A stretch of DNA of 47,652 nt. Source: Clostridia bacterium. GTDB taxonomy: Bacteria; Bacillota; Clostridia; Oscillospirales; Acutalibacteraceae. Where the stretch lies: the NCBI GenBank assembly GCA_017465085.1, contig JAFTWW010000051.1, positions 1 to 47,652 of the forward strand. Direction: 5' to 3'. The position numbers and the translations under genes were made by a program. Below are positions 8,271-17,800 of this stretch, one piece after another (the first letter of the stretch is position 1; each line of letters begins with the position of its first letter). The notes below the pieces were generated by a model. That model saw only the letters and a program-made list of their open reading frames with translations, did not search any database and was not told the origin of the DNA.

Positions 8271-9640
8271 TATCTGAACACATCCACAGAGGTAAATCTT
8301 GTGAACTGACCATCCCAATGAAGATCAATGGTTTTAACCTCACCGTGACGGTTTTTAGCAACTATGCACTCTGCCTTATTGGGTGATGCCTTATCCTCAT
8401 CATCGGCCTTTTCGTTATCGTAATAAGTATCGCGATAGAGAAAGAGAACAATATCGGCATCCTGCTCAATAGAGCCCGAATCACGAAGGTCGGAAAGAGC
8501 AGGCTTATGTGATTTAGCGCCCTTACCTTCGGTAGCACGGGATAGCTGTGCGCAGGCAATAACGGGCACCTTCAAATCCTTAGCCATAATCTTAAGGCTA
8601 CGGGTGATTTCAGAAATTTCCTGAACACGATTATCGTTAGGCTTCGGCGTATGCATAAGACCTAAATAGTCTATAACAACAAGGTCGACCTTCTTCATAC
8701 GCATTAACTTTGCCTTCATTTCGGGAACGGTTATATTAGATGATTCATCAAAGTAAATTTCTGCTTTTGAGAGATTATCGCCTGCTTGCGCAAGTCTTGT
8801 CCACTCATTAGCATCAAGGTCACCCGTTCTCAGTTTATCACTCTTAATTCCCGCTTCCGAGGAGAGCATTCTTTGGGCTAACTGATCCCTAGTCATCTCA
8901 AGGGAGAAGAAGCATACCGTCTTCCCTGCCTGAACAGCAACATTACGGGCGATATTAAGCGCGAATGAGGTTTTACCCATACCTGGACGGGCGCCCAGAA
9001 TAATAAGGTCGGATTTATTAAGGCCCGTGATGGTTTTATCAAGATCACCGATACCGCTTGGAATTCCGATATAATCGTTTCTGGTTTCGGGGTCTGAAAG
9101 CTTACTTAAGCGATCATAGGTTTCACCCTCAATAACGCTTTTAATATGGGTAAGACCGCTGATTTCGTTGCCCGAACGGATATCATAAATCTTCTGCTCT
9201 GCTGCGGCGATAAGCTTATCGGAATCCATCATATTTTCATCAATATCCTTGATGATTCCCTGCGCCGCAAGCTTTAGAGCGCGGCTGAAGAACTTATCCT
9301 TAATAATGGCAACGTGGCTCATCACGTTGGCAGAAGATGGCACGGCCTGAGCAAGCTGTGTAAGATAAGCCTTACCGCCTGCCTCATCATAAACATTATC
9401 CCTTTTAAGCTTTTCGAGGAGCGTTACCAGGTCAATGCTCTGGCTAAGCTGATACATTGATACAATAGCGCTGTAAATCTTTTCGTGCTGAGGGAGATAA
9501 AAATACTCTGATTTAACCTGCAAGGCAACCTCTGAAATGCACTTAGGGTCAATAATCAGAGAGCCTAAAATCGCCTGCTCTGCCTCAACAGAATAAGGAA
9601 GACGGCCTTCAAGGTCAAATATAACTTTATCTTCTTTCAT
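8270..9640 (-). CDS. dnaB: Replicative DNA helicase DnaB
   Basis: A 456-residue hexameric helicase of the replication fork (called DnaC in Bacillus). The N-terminal primase-interaction domain begins at LPYSVEAEQAILGSLI (about 14-29); the RecA-like motor has Walker A GARPGMGKT at about 216-224, the Walker B region VDLVVIDYLGLM and the RDSGSIEQDAD sensor segment. No intein is present. The start lies three bases after the rplI stop, and the stop overlaps the tilS start, so rplI, dnaB and tilS appear translationally linked. Confidence 0.96.
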   Translation of the reverse strand: MKEDKVIFDLEGRLPYSVEAEQAILGSLIIDPKCISEVALQVKSEYFYLPQHEKIYSAIVSMYQLSQSIDLVTLLEKLKRDNVYDEAGGKAYLTQLAQAVPSSANVMSHVAIIKDKFFSRALKLAAQGIIKDIDENMMDSDKLIAAAEQKIYDIRSGNEISGLTHIKSVIEGETYDRLSKLSDPETRNDYIGIPSGIGDLDKTITGLNKSDLIILGARPGMGKTSFALNIARNVAVQAGKTVCFFSLEMTRDQLAQRMLSSEAGIKSDKLRTGDLDANEWTRLAQAGDNLSKAEIYFDESSNITVPEMKAKLMRMKKVDLVVIDYLGLMHTPKPNDNRVQEISEITRSLKIMAKDLKVPVIACAQLSRATEGKGAKSHKPALSDLRDSGSIEQDADIVLFLYRDTYYDNEKADDEDKASPNKAECIVAKNRHGEVKTIDLHWDGQFTRFTSVDVFR

Positions 9641-9643
9641 AGC

Positions 9644-10084
9644 TTACTCCGTTACTTTTACGGTAAGAGTTGCCGAGATACCTGTATATAACTTGATTTC
9701 AGCAGCATATTCACCGAAATTCTTTATATCATTAACCTTCATTTTCTTGCGATCGATTTCAATACCAAGAGAGTTTTTAATTTCAGCGGCAATTTCCTTA
9801 GAGGTAATACTGCCGAAAAGCCTGCCTGCAGAGCCAGCCTTTGCCTTAACTACCACGGTTTTGCCGTTTAATTTTTCGGCTGTTGCCTTGGCGGCGGCAA
9901 TCTCTTCCTTTTTATGATGCTCCTTAGACTCCTCGCGGCTCTTAAGCTCTGACATAGCCGCATTATCTGCCTCTACTGCAAGGTTTTTAGGAAATAAAAA
10001 GTTTCTTGCATAACCATCGGAAACGGTGCAAAGCTCACCCTTTTTACCCTTGCCTTTAACATCTTCAAGTAAAATTACCTTCAT
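9644..10084 (-). CDS. rplI: 50S ribosomal protein L9
   Basis: A 146-residue ribosomal protein binding the base of the L1 stalk on 23S rRNA. The N-terminal RNA-binding domain has [17 protein letters not shown] and the [13 protein letters not shown] signature, followed by a long charged helix (about 45-75) and a compact C-terminal domain. The length is typical. The rplI-dnaB neighbourhood is widely conserved in Firmicutes. In many Bacilli a GdpP-type phosphodiesterase gene precedes rplI; here that place is taken by rnj. Confidence 0.96.
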   Translation of the reverse strand: MKVILLEDVKGKGKKGELCTVSDGYARNFLFPKNLAVEADNAAMSELKSREESKEHHKKEEIAAAKATAEKLNGKTVVVKAKAGSAGRLFGSITSKEIAAEIKNSLGIEIDRKKMKVNDIKNFGEYAAEIKLYTGISATLTVKVTE

Positions 10085-10122
10085 ATTGATTTTCCTTTCT
10101 ATGTAAGGGTATAGGAAGATTC

Positions 10123-11967
10123 CTATACCTCCATTATCATTGGCAATACCATAGGACTCCTGTGTGTTTTTGAGAACAGGAACTTGGATACGCCATCCTT
10201 AATTTTTCCTTTAATTGTGTTCCAATCGCTGATGTTGGATATATAACAGCGTTCAAGAATATCGCAAACCAGTTCGTTGAGATCATTCATAAGCTGCTCG
10301 GATTCCTTAACATAAACGAAGCCGCGGGATACAACATCGGGGCCTGAAACAACCTCTCGCGTATTACTATCAATAGCAACAGTAACAACGATTATTCCAT
10401 CCTCCGCAAGATGCTTTCTATCCCTTAAAACTATGCTTCCTACATCTCCAACGCCAAGACCATCAACAAGGACTCTGCCCGAGGTTACGGTTTCAGAGGA
10501 CTTAATCTCATTTTTAGTTACCTCTATAACCGCTCCGTTTGTTGGAATAAGAATATTCTTATTGTTTATACCCATAGCCTTGGCAAGTAAAGCGTGCTTA
10601 TAAAGATGCTTCTGCTCACCGTGAACGGGGATAAAATACTTAGGCTTAACAACGCTCAGCATCAATTTTAATTCTTCCTGACAGGCGTGTCCCGAAACAT
10701 GCACATCGTACATCTTTTCATAAACTACGTTTGCGCCTTTGCGCATCAGCTCATTTATAACCTTATCAACAAGCTTTTCGTTGCCGGGTATAGGGGTAGC
10801 GGAAATGATAATTGTATCTCCCGGCACTAATTCTAACTGCCTATGCTCACTGAATGCCATTCTGTGCAAGGCTGAAAGAGGCTCGCCCTGACTACCCGTT
10901 GTGATAATAACAATTTTATCAAGGGGATAATTATTAAGATCCTCTATCTCAATCAGAACGCCCTTTGGAACCTTAAGATAACCGAGTTCCGAAGCAACGC
11001 TTACAACATTAAGCATACTCCTGCCCGAAACGGCTACTTTTCTCTTGCACCTAACCGCCTCATCAATAATCTGCTGAATACGGTGGATGTTAGAAGAGAA
11101 TGTGGCAACTATTATACGGTGCCCCTCCGCTTTTTTGAAGAGGTTTGAGAAGGATTCGCCCACCAATCTTTCGGAATAGGTAAAGCCGGGGCGTTCTGCA
11201 TTGGTTGAATCAGAAAGCAGCGCTAAAACGCCCTTCTTTCCAAGCTCTGCAAAACGGGCAATATCTATCACCTGATCATCAATGGGGGTGGTATCTATCT
11301 TAAAATCACCCGTTTGAACAACGGTACCTGCGGCACAGGTGATGGCAAATGCCACCGCATCGGGAATGGAGTGGTTAACATGGATAAATTCAACCTTAAA
11401 CTTACCGAGCGTTACACTCTGCCCCGCCTTAATAACATTAAGCTTGGCATCACTCAAAAGCTTGTGCTCAGTAAGCTTACCTTCGATAAGGCCGATGGTC
11501 AGCCTTGTGGCGTAGATAGGGATGTTAAGGTTTCTTAAAAGATAAGGTATAGCGCCAATATGGTCCTCATGACCGTGGGTTACAACAAGGCCTTTGATTT
11601 TATCCTTATTCTCTATGAGATACGAAAAATCGGGAATTACAATATCGATACCGGGGGTTTCCTCATCGGGAAAGCTCATACCGCAATCCACTAAGAACAT
11701 ATCCCCATCATACTCATAAAGTGTGATGTTCTTGCCTATCTCACCAAGACCTCCCAACGGAATAATCCTTAAGGGCTTTTGGGCGGATTTAACAGCGCTT
11801 TGTTTAGCGGGCTGTTTTTTAGGCGCAGACTTTGCTGTACGGTTATTTATAACCTTGCCCTGCTTATTATAACGGGCCTTTGTTTTTGTATCAGATGTTC
11901 CGCTCACAACGCTTTGAACACTGCTTTTTGCATTACTGTAGCTTTTATTCTTTTTTGTTTCTTTCAT
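10123..11967 (-). CDS. rnj: Ribonuclease J
   Basis: A 614-residue metallo-beta-lactamase/beta-CASP ribonuclease with 5'-3' exonuclease and endonuclease activity in mRNA decay and rRNA maturation. The zinc motif HGHEDH is at about 131-136. A basic, low-complexity N-terminal extension of about 62 residues (rich in K, S, A and Q) precedes the catalytic core that begins at [15 protein letters not shown]; such extensions occur in some clostridial and actinobacterial RNase J proteins and could contact RNA or degradosome partners. TTG at 11976 is in frame but touches the Shine-Dalgarno AGGAGGA at 11984-11978, so the ATG at 11967 is preferred. It heads the series running to ftsH. Confidence 0.94.
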   Translation of the reverse strand: MKETKKNKSYSNAKSSVQSVVSGTSDTKTKARYNKQGKVINNRTAKSAPKKQPAKQSAVKSAQKPLRIIPLGGLGEIGKNITLYEYDGDMFLVDCGMSFPDEETPGIDIVIPDFSYLIENKDKIKGLVVTHGHEDHIGAIPYLLRNLNIPIYATRLTIGLIEGKLTEHKLLSDAKLNVIKAGQSVTLGKFKVEFIHVNHSIPDAVAFAITCAAGTVVQTGDFKIDTTPIDDQVIDIARFAELGKKGVLALLSDSTNAERPGFTYSERLVGESFSNLFKKAEGHRIIVATFSSNIHRIQQIIDEAVRCKRKVAVSGRSMLNVVSVASELGYLKVPKGVLIEIEDLNNYPLDKIVIITTGSQGEPLSALHRMAFSEHRQLELVPGDTIIISATPIPGNEKLVDKVINELMRKGANVVYEKMYDVHVSGHACQEELKLMLSVVKPKYFIPVHGEQKHLYKHALLAKAMGINNKNILIPTNGAVIEVTKNEIKSSETVTSGRVLVDGLGVGDVGSIVLRDRKHLAEDGIIVVTVAIDSNTREVVSGPDVVSRGFVYVKESEQLMNDLNELVCDILERCYISNISDWNTIKGKIKDGVSKFLFSKTHRSPMVLPMIMEV

Positions 11968-12093
11968 TAAAAGCAATTCCTCCTATCATTATGTAGATTT
12001 GATTTGAGTACCTAAACTCACTCTAAGATATGGCACAAGCCGATGCACACGGCCAAAAATTCCAAAACATATTATCCCAATATATGTCATTAT

Positions 12094-12123
12094 ATTTTAC
12101 CCTCTAACTGCCGCAGTTGTCAA
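12094..12123 (-). promoter_or_regulatory. Promoter of the rnj operon with a palindrome in the spacer
   Basis: On the minus strand TTGACA (12123-12118), an 18-base spacer and TAAAAT (12099-12094). AACTGC-C-GCAGTT at 12106-12118 is a perfect 13-base palindrome covering the spacer edge and the -35, a good position for a repressor site. The leader to the rnj start is about 120 bases; I found no known riboswitch in it. Confidence 0.65.
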
Positions 12124-12171
12124 GACCTATATTATATATTATTATATATTTTTTATATTCGTAAACAAAAA

Positions 12172-12198
12172 CATCGCCCGAAATTTGTTCGGACGATG
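12172..12198 (-). terminator. Terminator of dut
   Basis: On the minus strand CATCGTCCGAA pairs with TTCGGGCGATG (one G-U pair) and is followed by TTTTTGTTT, 18 bases after the dut stop. The remaining 12051-12171 is AT-rich and holds only the rnj promoter and leader. Confidence 0.85.
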
Positions 12199-12216
12199 CT
12201 CAAATTTGATTTTTTA

Positions 12217-12660
12217 TTATTTTGTTCCTGTAGAACCAAAGCCGCCTGCGGCACGCTCGGTATCTTCAAGGCTTTCGGCCTCAACAAAATCAGCCCTTAA
12301 ATACGGCATAATAACAAGTTGTGCTACCCTCTCGTTTCCTGCCACAACCTGAACAGAATCGGAGTGATTATGCAAAGCCACCATAATCTCACCGCGGTAA
12401 TCACTATCAACCACGCCAACCTTATTGGCGGGAGCAAGGCCTCGCTTGGTGGCAATGCCGCTGCGGGCAAAAATCATACCTGCATAGCCATCGGGAATTT
12501 CCATTGCTATACCTGTGTGGATAAGGACGGTTTTGCCGGGAGCAATCTCCACATCGCATCCGCCGTTGCAGGCATATAAATCAGCGCCTGCGGCGCAAGC
12601 AGAGCCATAGGAAGGAACGGTTGCATTTTTATCGAGCTTTATAAATTTAACGGTATTCAT
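12217..12660 (-). CDS. dut: dUTP diphosphatase
   Basis: A 147-residue trimeric dUTPase, which hydrolyses dUTP to dUMP and diphosphate, keeping uracil out of DNA and supplying thymidylate synthesis. The conserved motifs are present: GADLYA (motif 1), ARSGIATKRGL (motif 2), VGVVDSDYRGEI (motif 3, with the catalytic aspartate) and the C-terminal glycine-rich GGFGSTG that closes over the substrate. ATGs at 12675 and 12666 overlap or touch GGAGGT (12673-12668); the ATG at 12660 is properly spaced. It has its own promoter and terminator. Confidence 0.95.
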   Translation of the reverse strand: MNTVKFIKLDKNATVPSYGSACAAGADLYACNGGCDVEIAPGKTVLIHTGIAMEIPDGYAGMIFARSGIATKRGLAPANKVGVVDSDYRGEIMVALHNHSDSVQVVAGNERVAQLVIMPYLRADFVEAESLEDTERAAGGFGSTGTK

Positions 12661-12684
12661 ATTCATTACCTCCATATCCCCTAC

Positions 12685-12713
12685 ATTATAGCACAGTTAA
12701 AAAATCAATTCAA
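12685..12713 (-). promoter_or_regulatory. Sigma-A promoter of dut
   Basis: TTGAAT (12713-12708), 17-base spacer and TATAAT (12690-12685) on the minus strand. The -35 overlaps the stop codon of the preceding gene. Confidence 0.75.
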
Positions 12714-13081
12714 TCCTTTTCAAAAATTTCCCAATAATATCTTCGATCCGAGGGCGGAAAATCATCTAAAATTCCATATTCGGGGTCGTAAAAAACTCCT
12801 TTGAAATAAAGAGACCAATGCCAACAGCGAGGGGTTTGGAGGCTCAATATAGCGATCGATGGCAATTGGTTTTTTCCCTTAACCTCTTTGCGTTGCTCAT
12901 CAAAGACAATTCCTAAATTTTTAAGGGCGGTTTTCATATCCTTAAGAGAGGTTTCCCTATCGTTTGCGAGCATTTTAACAATTTCGCTTACACTAACACC
13001 CGAAAGCATAGCAAGAACTGCCTGCCCGCACTGAAGAGGGGTAGGCTCGAAGATATGGATAACATTCTCTGCAATTGGCAT
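12710..13081 (-). CDS. Small papain-like (C39-type) cysteine peptidase-fold protein
   Basis: A 123-residue protein with the pattern of a minimal papain-like fold. QCGQAVLAMLSGV (residues 17-29) gives the nucleophile-type C18 at the start of a helix, CWHWSLYFKGVFYDPEYG (86-103) gives H88, and D99 completes a plausible Cys-His-Asp triad. The C39-like family includes bacteriocin-processing peptidases and many stand-alone proteins without a known substrate. There is no signal peptide or transporter domain, so it is likely cytoplasmic. It has its own promoter between ypeB and dut. Activity is inferred from motifs only; it could be an inactive or peptide-binding relative. Confidence 0.55.
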   Translation of the reverse strand: MPIAENVIHIFEPTPLQCGQAVLAMLSGVSVSEIVKMLANDRETSLKDMKTALKNLGIVFDEQRKEVKGKNQLPSIAILSLQTPRCWHWSLYFKGVFYDPEYGILDDFPPSDRRYYWEIFEKD

Positions 13082-13109
13082 AAATTCACCGCCTTAAATC
13101 AGTTGATTT

Positions 13110-13138
13110 ATTTTATCATAAGCGGGAATTTAAGTCAA
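13110..13138 (-). promoter_or_regulatory. Sigma-A promoter of the papain-like gene
   Basis: TTGACT (13138-13133), a 17-base spacer and TAAAAT (13115-13110) on the minus strand, starting seven bases after the ypeB stop. Confidence 0.75.
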
Positions 13139-13144
13139 TATTTC

Positions 13145-14467
13145 CTATTTCAAAACCGTTCCGTTATCATCACTCACAACGAGAAAAATCTCCTCGATTT
13201 CCAGAGAAGAAACATTTATATAAAACAGTATTTCTTCATCATCAGGACCTGCGCACAAGAACTCATAGCAACGCACCTCGTCATAAGAATTTTTAGGTAT
13301 TAAAGCTATTGCAGATGCCTTGACCGTAAGAGATGGAGGAAGCTTTTCCCGAGCCTGCTCCTCCGTTGTGGTAAGGCTTTCAAACACTCTGCTTTTATGG
13401 TTAATTACAAAACCAAAGGCATCGAATGAAACAATTTCACCGTTATCAAGGGCAACGCCTATTATTATCAGATCGGTATAGCAAAGGGTTTGCCCATCAA
13501 CATAAGCAAAGTTAATTATACAAATATTATTTACGCTCTGATGGTAAGTAGCCCTCATATTATCATATCCGTTATCGGTTAAATATCTTTCGGCCTTATC
13601 AAGCGCTTGGGTATATGATAAGTTGCTGTTTTTTACATCTCTGCCTCTATTAAAAGAAAGGACTATTCCTCCTCTTTTGCTTATCTTTACATTTGAGTTC
13701 TCACCCACAAACTCATAGCCTTCAATAAAGTTTTCTTCGAAGGCGCCGTTTGGCTTCAAATCAGTGTTGAATACCTCGTTTGCCTTGGTATTGGCATATT
13801 CGCTTGTAACAATCTCCATATCTTTAAGCATTTGGGATTGTGGGTTTTGAACATAATCGGAATAGGGCCCGTCATAAATAATATTCGGGTAGTTTTCTAC
13901 ATCTGATTCAATATTACTTAAAATATCATCATAGCTTTCAAGCCTACCCTGGTTAACCCTTTCGGTAAGCTCTGATATCTGTGAATTAAGAGTATCGCTA
14001 TCAATTTCGGTTTCACTTACCGTTTCGGAGAGCACCGATGCAAAATCGCTTAAAATCCGCAAATTTTCCTGCTGATCGGCGGTAAGCGGCGCATTACTGA
14101 GCGTTAGCGAATCTGAAAGATAGCGGGTATAATCCCCCGCCTGAGAGAGAAATCGGTTTAATATTTTATGGCTCTTATCGTTATCGGATAATTTGTTTAG
14201 CGCCGCCTTAGCAAGATTGGTTTCACTGTAAATCTCTGCCGATATACCTGATATTTTTTGCGATGAAGTGGAATAAAGCGCCTTTTTAAGCAGGATGCTT
14301 ATATTGGAGAGTCTGTTATTTAATTCCTCGTAGGCGCTTTTATACTCTTTTCCCACCTGATTTTCAAGGGTAAGCGCAAACCTATGCTCCTTAACAATCA
14401 GAACGCTGAATACCAGAATAATTGCTGTAAGATATGATACAACCCGTATAAAAATTCTTTTTTTCAT
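13145..14467 (-). CDS. ypeB: Germination protein YpeB
   Basis: A 440-residue spore protein. One N-terminal membrane helix (about 7-25) is followed by a helical YpeB N-domain (about 30-200) and PepSY-like repeats in the C-terminal half. YpeB stabilises the cortex-lytic enzyme SleB in the dormant spore, and both are needed for cortex hydrolysis in Bacillus. Usually sleB lies directly upstream; here the upstream region instead carries the divergent ileS promoter and T-box, so ypeB stands alone in this window. Expression in the forespore (sigma-G) is expected from the family, but I could not settle on a promoter. Confidence 0.88.
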   Translation of the reverse strand: MKKRIFIRVVSYLTAIILVFSVLIVKEHRFALTLENQVGKEYKSAYEELNNRLSNISILLKKALYSTSSQKISGISAEIYSETNLAKAALNKLSDNDKSHKILNRFLSQAGDYTRYLSDSLTLSNAPLTADQQENLRILSDFASVLSETVSETEIDSDTLNSQISELTERVNQGRLESYDDILSNIESDVENYPNIIYDGPYSDYVQNPQSQMLKDMEIVTSEYANTKANEVFNTDLKPNGAFEENFIEGYEFVGENSNVKISKRGGIVLSFNRGRDVKNSNLSYTQALDKAERYLTDNGYDNMRATYHQSVNNICIINFAYVDGQTLCYTDLIIIGVALDNGEIVSFDAFGFVINHKSRVFESLTTTEEQAREKLPPSLTVKASAIALIPKNSYDEVRCYEFLCAGPDDEEILFYINVSSLEIEEIFLVVSDDNGTVLK

Positions 14468-14535
14468 TTTTTCACTTCCCCACTAATTATTGGCAGTGCG
14501 CATCCCTTTAATACCAAAGTTTGCGTTTTTTACTA

Positions 14536-14564
14536 TTGATTTTTATATATAATTATGTTAAAAT
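14536..14564 (+). promoter_or_regulatory. Sigma-A promoter of the T-box/ileS transcript
   Basis: TTGATT (14536-14541), 17-base spacer and TAAAAT (14559-14564). Transcription would begin near 14571, just before the T-box leader. Confidence 0.75.
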
Positions 14565-14577
14565 GCTATTTGTATAA

Positions 14578-14810
14578 AGGCTTTGACGGAGACAGTAGCG
14601 GTTTTACCATCTACCCTTAGCGAATCGGTGACGGTGCAAGACCGATGTAGAAAAAGGCGCGAATATCACTCCTGAGCTGTGGCGTGAACGGAATATTCCT
14701 ATTAAGGCTTACCGGATAATCCTCCGTTATGGGATTCGCGGATGTTGGTCTGTCGTAATAGGTGGTTTACGGGTAATTTTCCCTGTCCTATTATGGACAG
14801 GGATTTTTGT
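14578..14810 (+). promoter_or_regulatory. Isoleucine T-box leader (specifier AUC) with intrinsic terminator
   Basis: A tRNA-sensing leader. In Stem I, GGAG (14588-14591) pairs with CTCC (14669-14672), and GCG (14598-14600) with CGC (14658-14660). The loop between them has AGTA at 14594-14597 on one side and GAAT-ATC-A at 14661-14668 on the other, making ATC at 14665-14667 the specifier codon for isoleucine. The antiterminator has AATAGG (14757-14762) pairing with CCTATT (14787-14792), enclosing TGGT at 14763-14766 that would pair with the ACCA end of uncharged tRNA-Ile. The competing terminator is CCCTGTCC (14781-14788)/GGACAGGG (14795-14802) plus ATTTTTG. The T-box core is degenerate. Confidence 0.9.
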
Positions 14811-14830
14811 TTATTAAAGGAGTATTTGAA

Positions 14831-17800
14831 ATGTACGAAAATGTATCTCCCAACTTTAGCGTAGCTGAAGAAAAGAAAATCGAAAAATTCTGGGAAGAGA
14901 AGAAAATTTTTGAAAAAAGTATTGAGGAACGCAAGGATGGCGAGCCATATGTATTTTACGATGGTCCCCCAACCGCTAACGGTAAGCCGCATATCGGCCA
15001 TGTGCTTACCCGCGTTATCAAGGATATGATTCCCCGATACAGAACTATGAAGGGCTGTATGGTACCCCGAAAAGCAGGTTGGGATACCCACGGTCTTCCC
15101 GTTGAACTTGAGGTTGAAAAGCTTTTAGGCCTTGATGGTAAGGAGCAGATTGAGGAATACGGTCTTGAGCCCTTTATCGACCATTGTAAAGAAAGCGTAT
15201 GGAAATATAAGGGTATGTGGGAGGATTTCTCTAAAACCGTTGGCTTCTGGGCTGATATGGATAACCCTTACGTTACCTACGATAACAACTTTATTGAATC
15301 GGAATGGTGGGCATTAAAGCAGATTTTTGATAAAGGTCTTTTATATAAGGGCTTCAAAATCGTGCCATATTGCCCCCGTTGCGGCACCCCCCTCTCCTCT
15401 CACGAGGTTGCTCAGGGCTATAAGAACGTTAAGGAGCGCAGCGCGGTTGTTCGCTTTAAGGTAGTAGGCGAAGATGCATATTTCCTTGCCTGGACCACAA
15501 CTCCCTGGACTCTTCCTTCAAACGTTGCTCTTTGCGTTAACCCCGATGAAACCTACTGCAAGGTTAAGGCGGCTGACGGATATGTTTATTATATGGCTAA
15601 GGCTCTGCTTGATAACATTTTAGGCAAGCTTTCCACCGAAGATACCCCCGCCTATCAGATTATTGAGGAATATAAGGGCAGTGACCTTGAATATAAGGAA
15701 TATGAGCCTTTATTTGACTTTGTAAGACCTACCTGCGAAAAGCAGAACAAAAAAGGCCACTATATCACCTGTGACAGTTATGTTACTATGACTGACGGTA
15801 CAGGTATCGTTCATATTGCTCCCGCCTTCGGTGAAGATGATGCCAAGGTCGGCAGACGTTATGATTTGCCCTTCGTTCAATTTGTTGATGGTCAGGGCAA
15901 CCTTACCGCAGAGACTCCCTACGCAGGTGTATTCGTTAAAAAGGCAGACCCGTTGGTGCTTACCGACCTTGATAAGATGGGCCTTTTATTTGACGCTCCC
16001 AAGTTCGAGCACGATTATCCTCACTGCTGGCGTTGTGATACTCCCCTTATCTACTATGCCCGCGAATCCTGGTTTATCAAGATGACCGAGGTTAAGGATG
16101 ACCTTATCCGCAACAACAATACTGTTAACTGGATTCCCGAAAGCATCGGCAAGGGCAGATTCGGCGATTGGCTTAAGAATGTTCAGGATTGGGGTATTTC
16201 CCGAAATCGTTATTGGGGTACTCCCCTTAACATCTGGCAGTGCGAGTGCGGTCACCTTCACTCAATAGGCAGTATTGAGGAATTGAAATCTATGTCCGAT
16301 AACTGCCCCGATGATATCGACCTGCACCGCCCGTATATTGATGGCGTAACCATAAAATGTTCAAAGTGCGGCAAGGAGATGCACCGCGTTCCCGAGGTTA
16401 TTGACTGTTGGTTTGACTCAGGCTCAATGCCATTCGCCCAGCATCACTATCCCTTTGAAAACAAGGATTTATTTGAGAGTCAGTTCCCTGCTGACTTCAT
16501 CTCTGAGGCGGTTGACCAGACAAGAGGTTGGTTCTACTCCCTCCTTGCCATCTCCACCCTTATCTTCAATAAGGCGCCCTTCAAGAATGTTATCGTTTTA
16601 GGTCACGTTCAGGATGAAAACGGTCAGAAGATGTCCAAATCCAAGGGCAACGCTGTAGATCCCTTTGAGGCGCTCGAAACCTATGGTGCAGATGCAATTC
16701 GTTGGTATTTCTACACCAACTCTGCTCCCTGGCTTCCCAACCGTTTTCACGGTAAAGCCGTAACCGAGGGTCAGCGCAAGTTTATGGGCACACTCTGGAA
16801 CACCTATGCATTCTATGTGCTCTACGCAAATATTGATAAATTTAACCCCGCTGATTATACACTTGATAAATCAAAACTTACCGTTATGGATAAATGGCTT
16901 TTATCAAAGCTTAATTCTATGGTTAAGGCTGTTGATGAAAACCTTGCTAACTACCGTATTCCCGAGGCCGCAAGAGCACTTCAAGATTTTGTTGATGAAA
17001 TGAGTAACTGGTATGTAAGGCGTTGTCGCGAGCGTTTCTGGTCGGAAGATTTGACCGATGATAAGGTTACCGCTTACTTAACCCTTTACACCGCCCTTGT
17101 TACCACCGCTAAGGCTGCCGCTCCTATGGTACCCTTTATGACCGAGAGCATTTATCAGAATCTTGTTATGAGCGTTGATAAATCTGCTCCCGAGAGCATC
17201 CACCTTTGCGATTTCCCCGAGGTCTGTGAGGAGTTAATCGATGGTGAACTGGAGGCCGCTATGGATAGCGTTCTCGAAATCGTAGTTCTTGGCAGAGCCG
17301 CAAGAAACGGCGCTGTGCTTAAGAATAGACAGCCTCTTAACAATATGTACGTTAAATCCGAAACCAAGCTTGATGAGTTCTTCACCCACATCATAAAAGA
17401 AGAGCTTAACATCAAGAATGTAAGCTTTACCGATGAGGTTGATGGATTTGTTAGCTATAACTTTAAGCCTCAGCTTAAAACAGTTGGTCCTAAATACGGT
17501 AAGCAGTTGGGTGAAATCCGCGCGGCACTCGCTGAGCTTGATGGTAACGCCGCTAAGAAGGAGCTTGACAACAAGGGTGAAATCACCTTAAAGCTTCCCT
17601 CGGGCGATGTTACTCTCGCAACCGAGGACCTTCTTATCGATGCGGCTCAGAAGGAAGGCTACTATACCTTAAGCGACAACGGATTTACCGTAGCCCTTGA
17701 TACCGTTCTTACCGAGGAGCTTATTGAAGAAGGCTTTGTAAGAGAGCTTATCAGTAAAATCCAGACTATGCGTAAGGATGCAGGCTTTAATGTTACCGAC

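Noticed and set aside
14468-14535. Possible sigma-G promoter for ypeB (TGGTATT and CAATAATTA about 17 bases apart)
   Set aside because: Both elements deviate from the consensus, and chance matches in AT-rich sequence are common.
14702-15091. 129-codon minus-strand frame across the T-box and ileS start
   Set aside because: It overlaps a structured leader and the HIGH region of ileS, so it is almost certainly a shadow.
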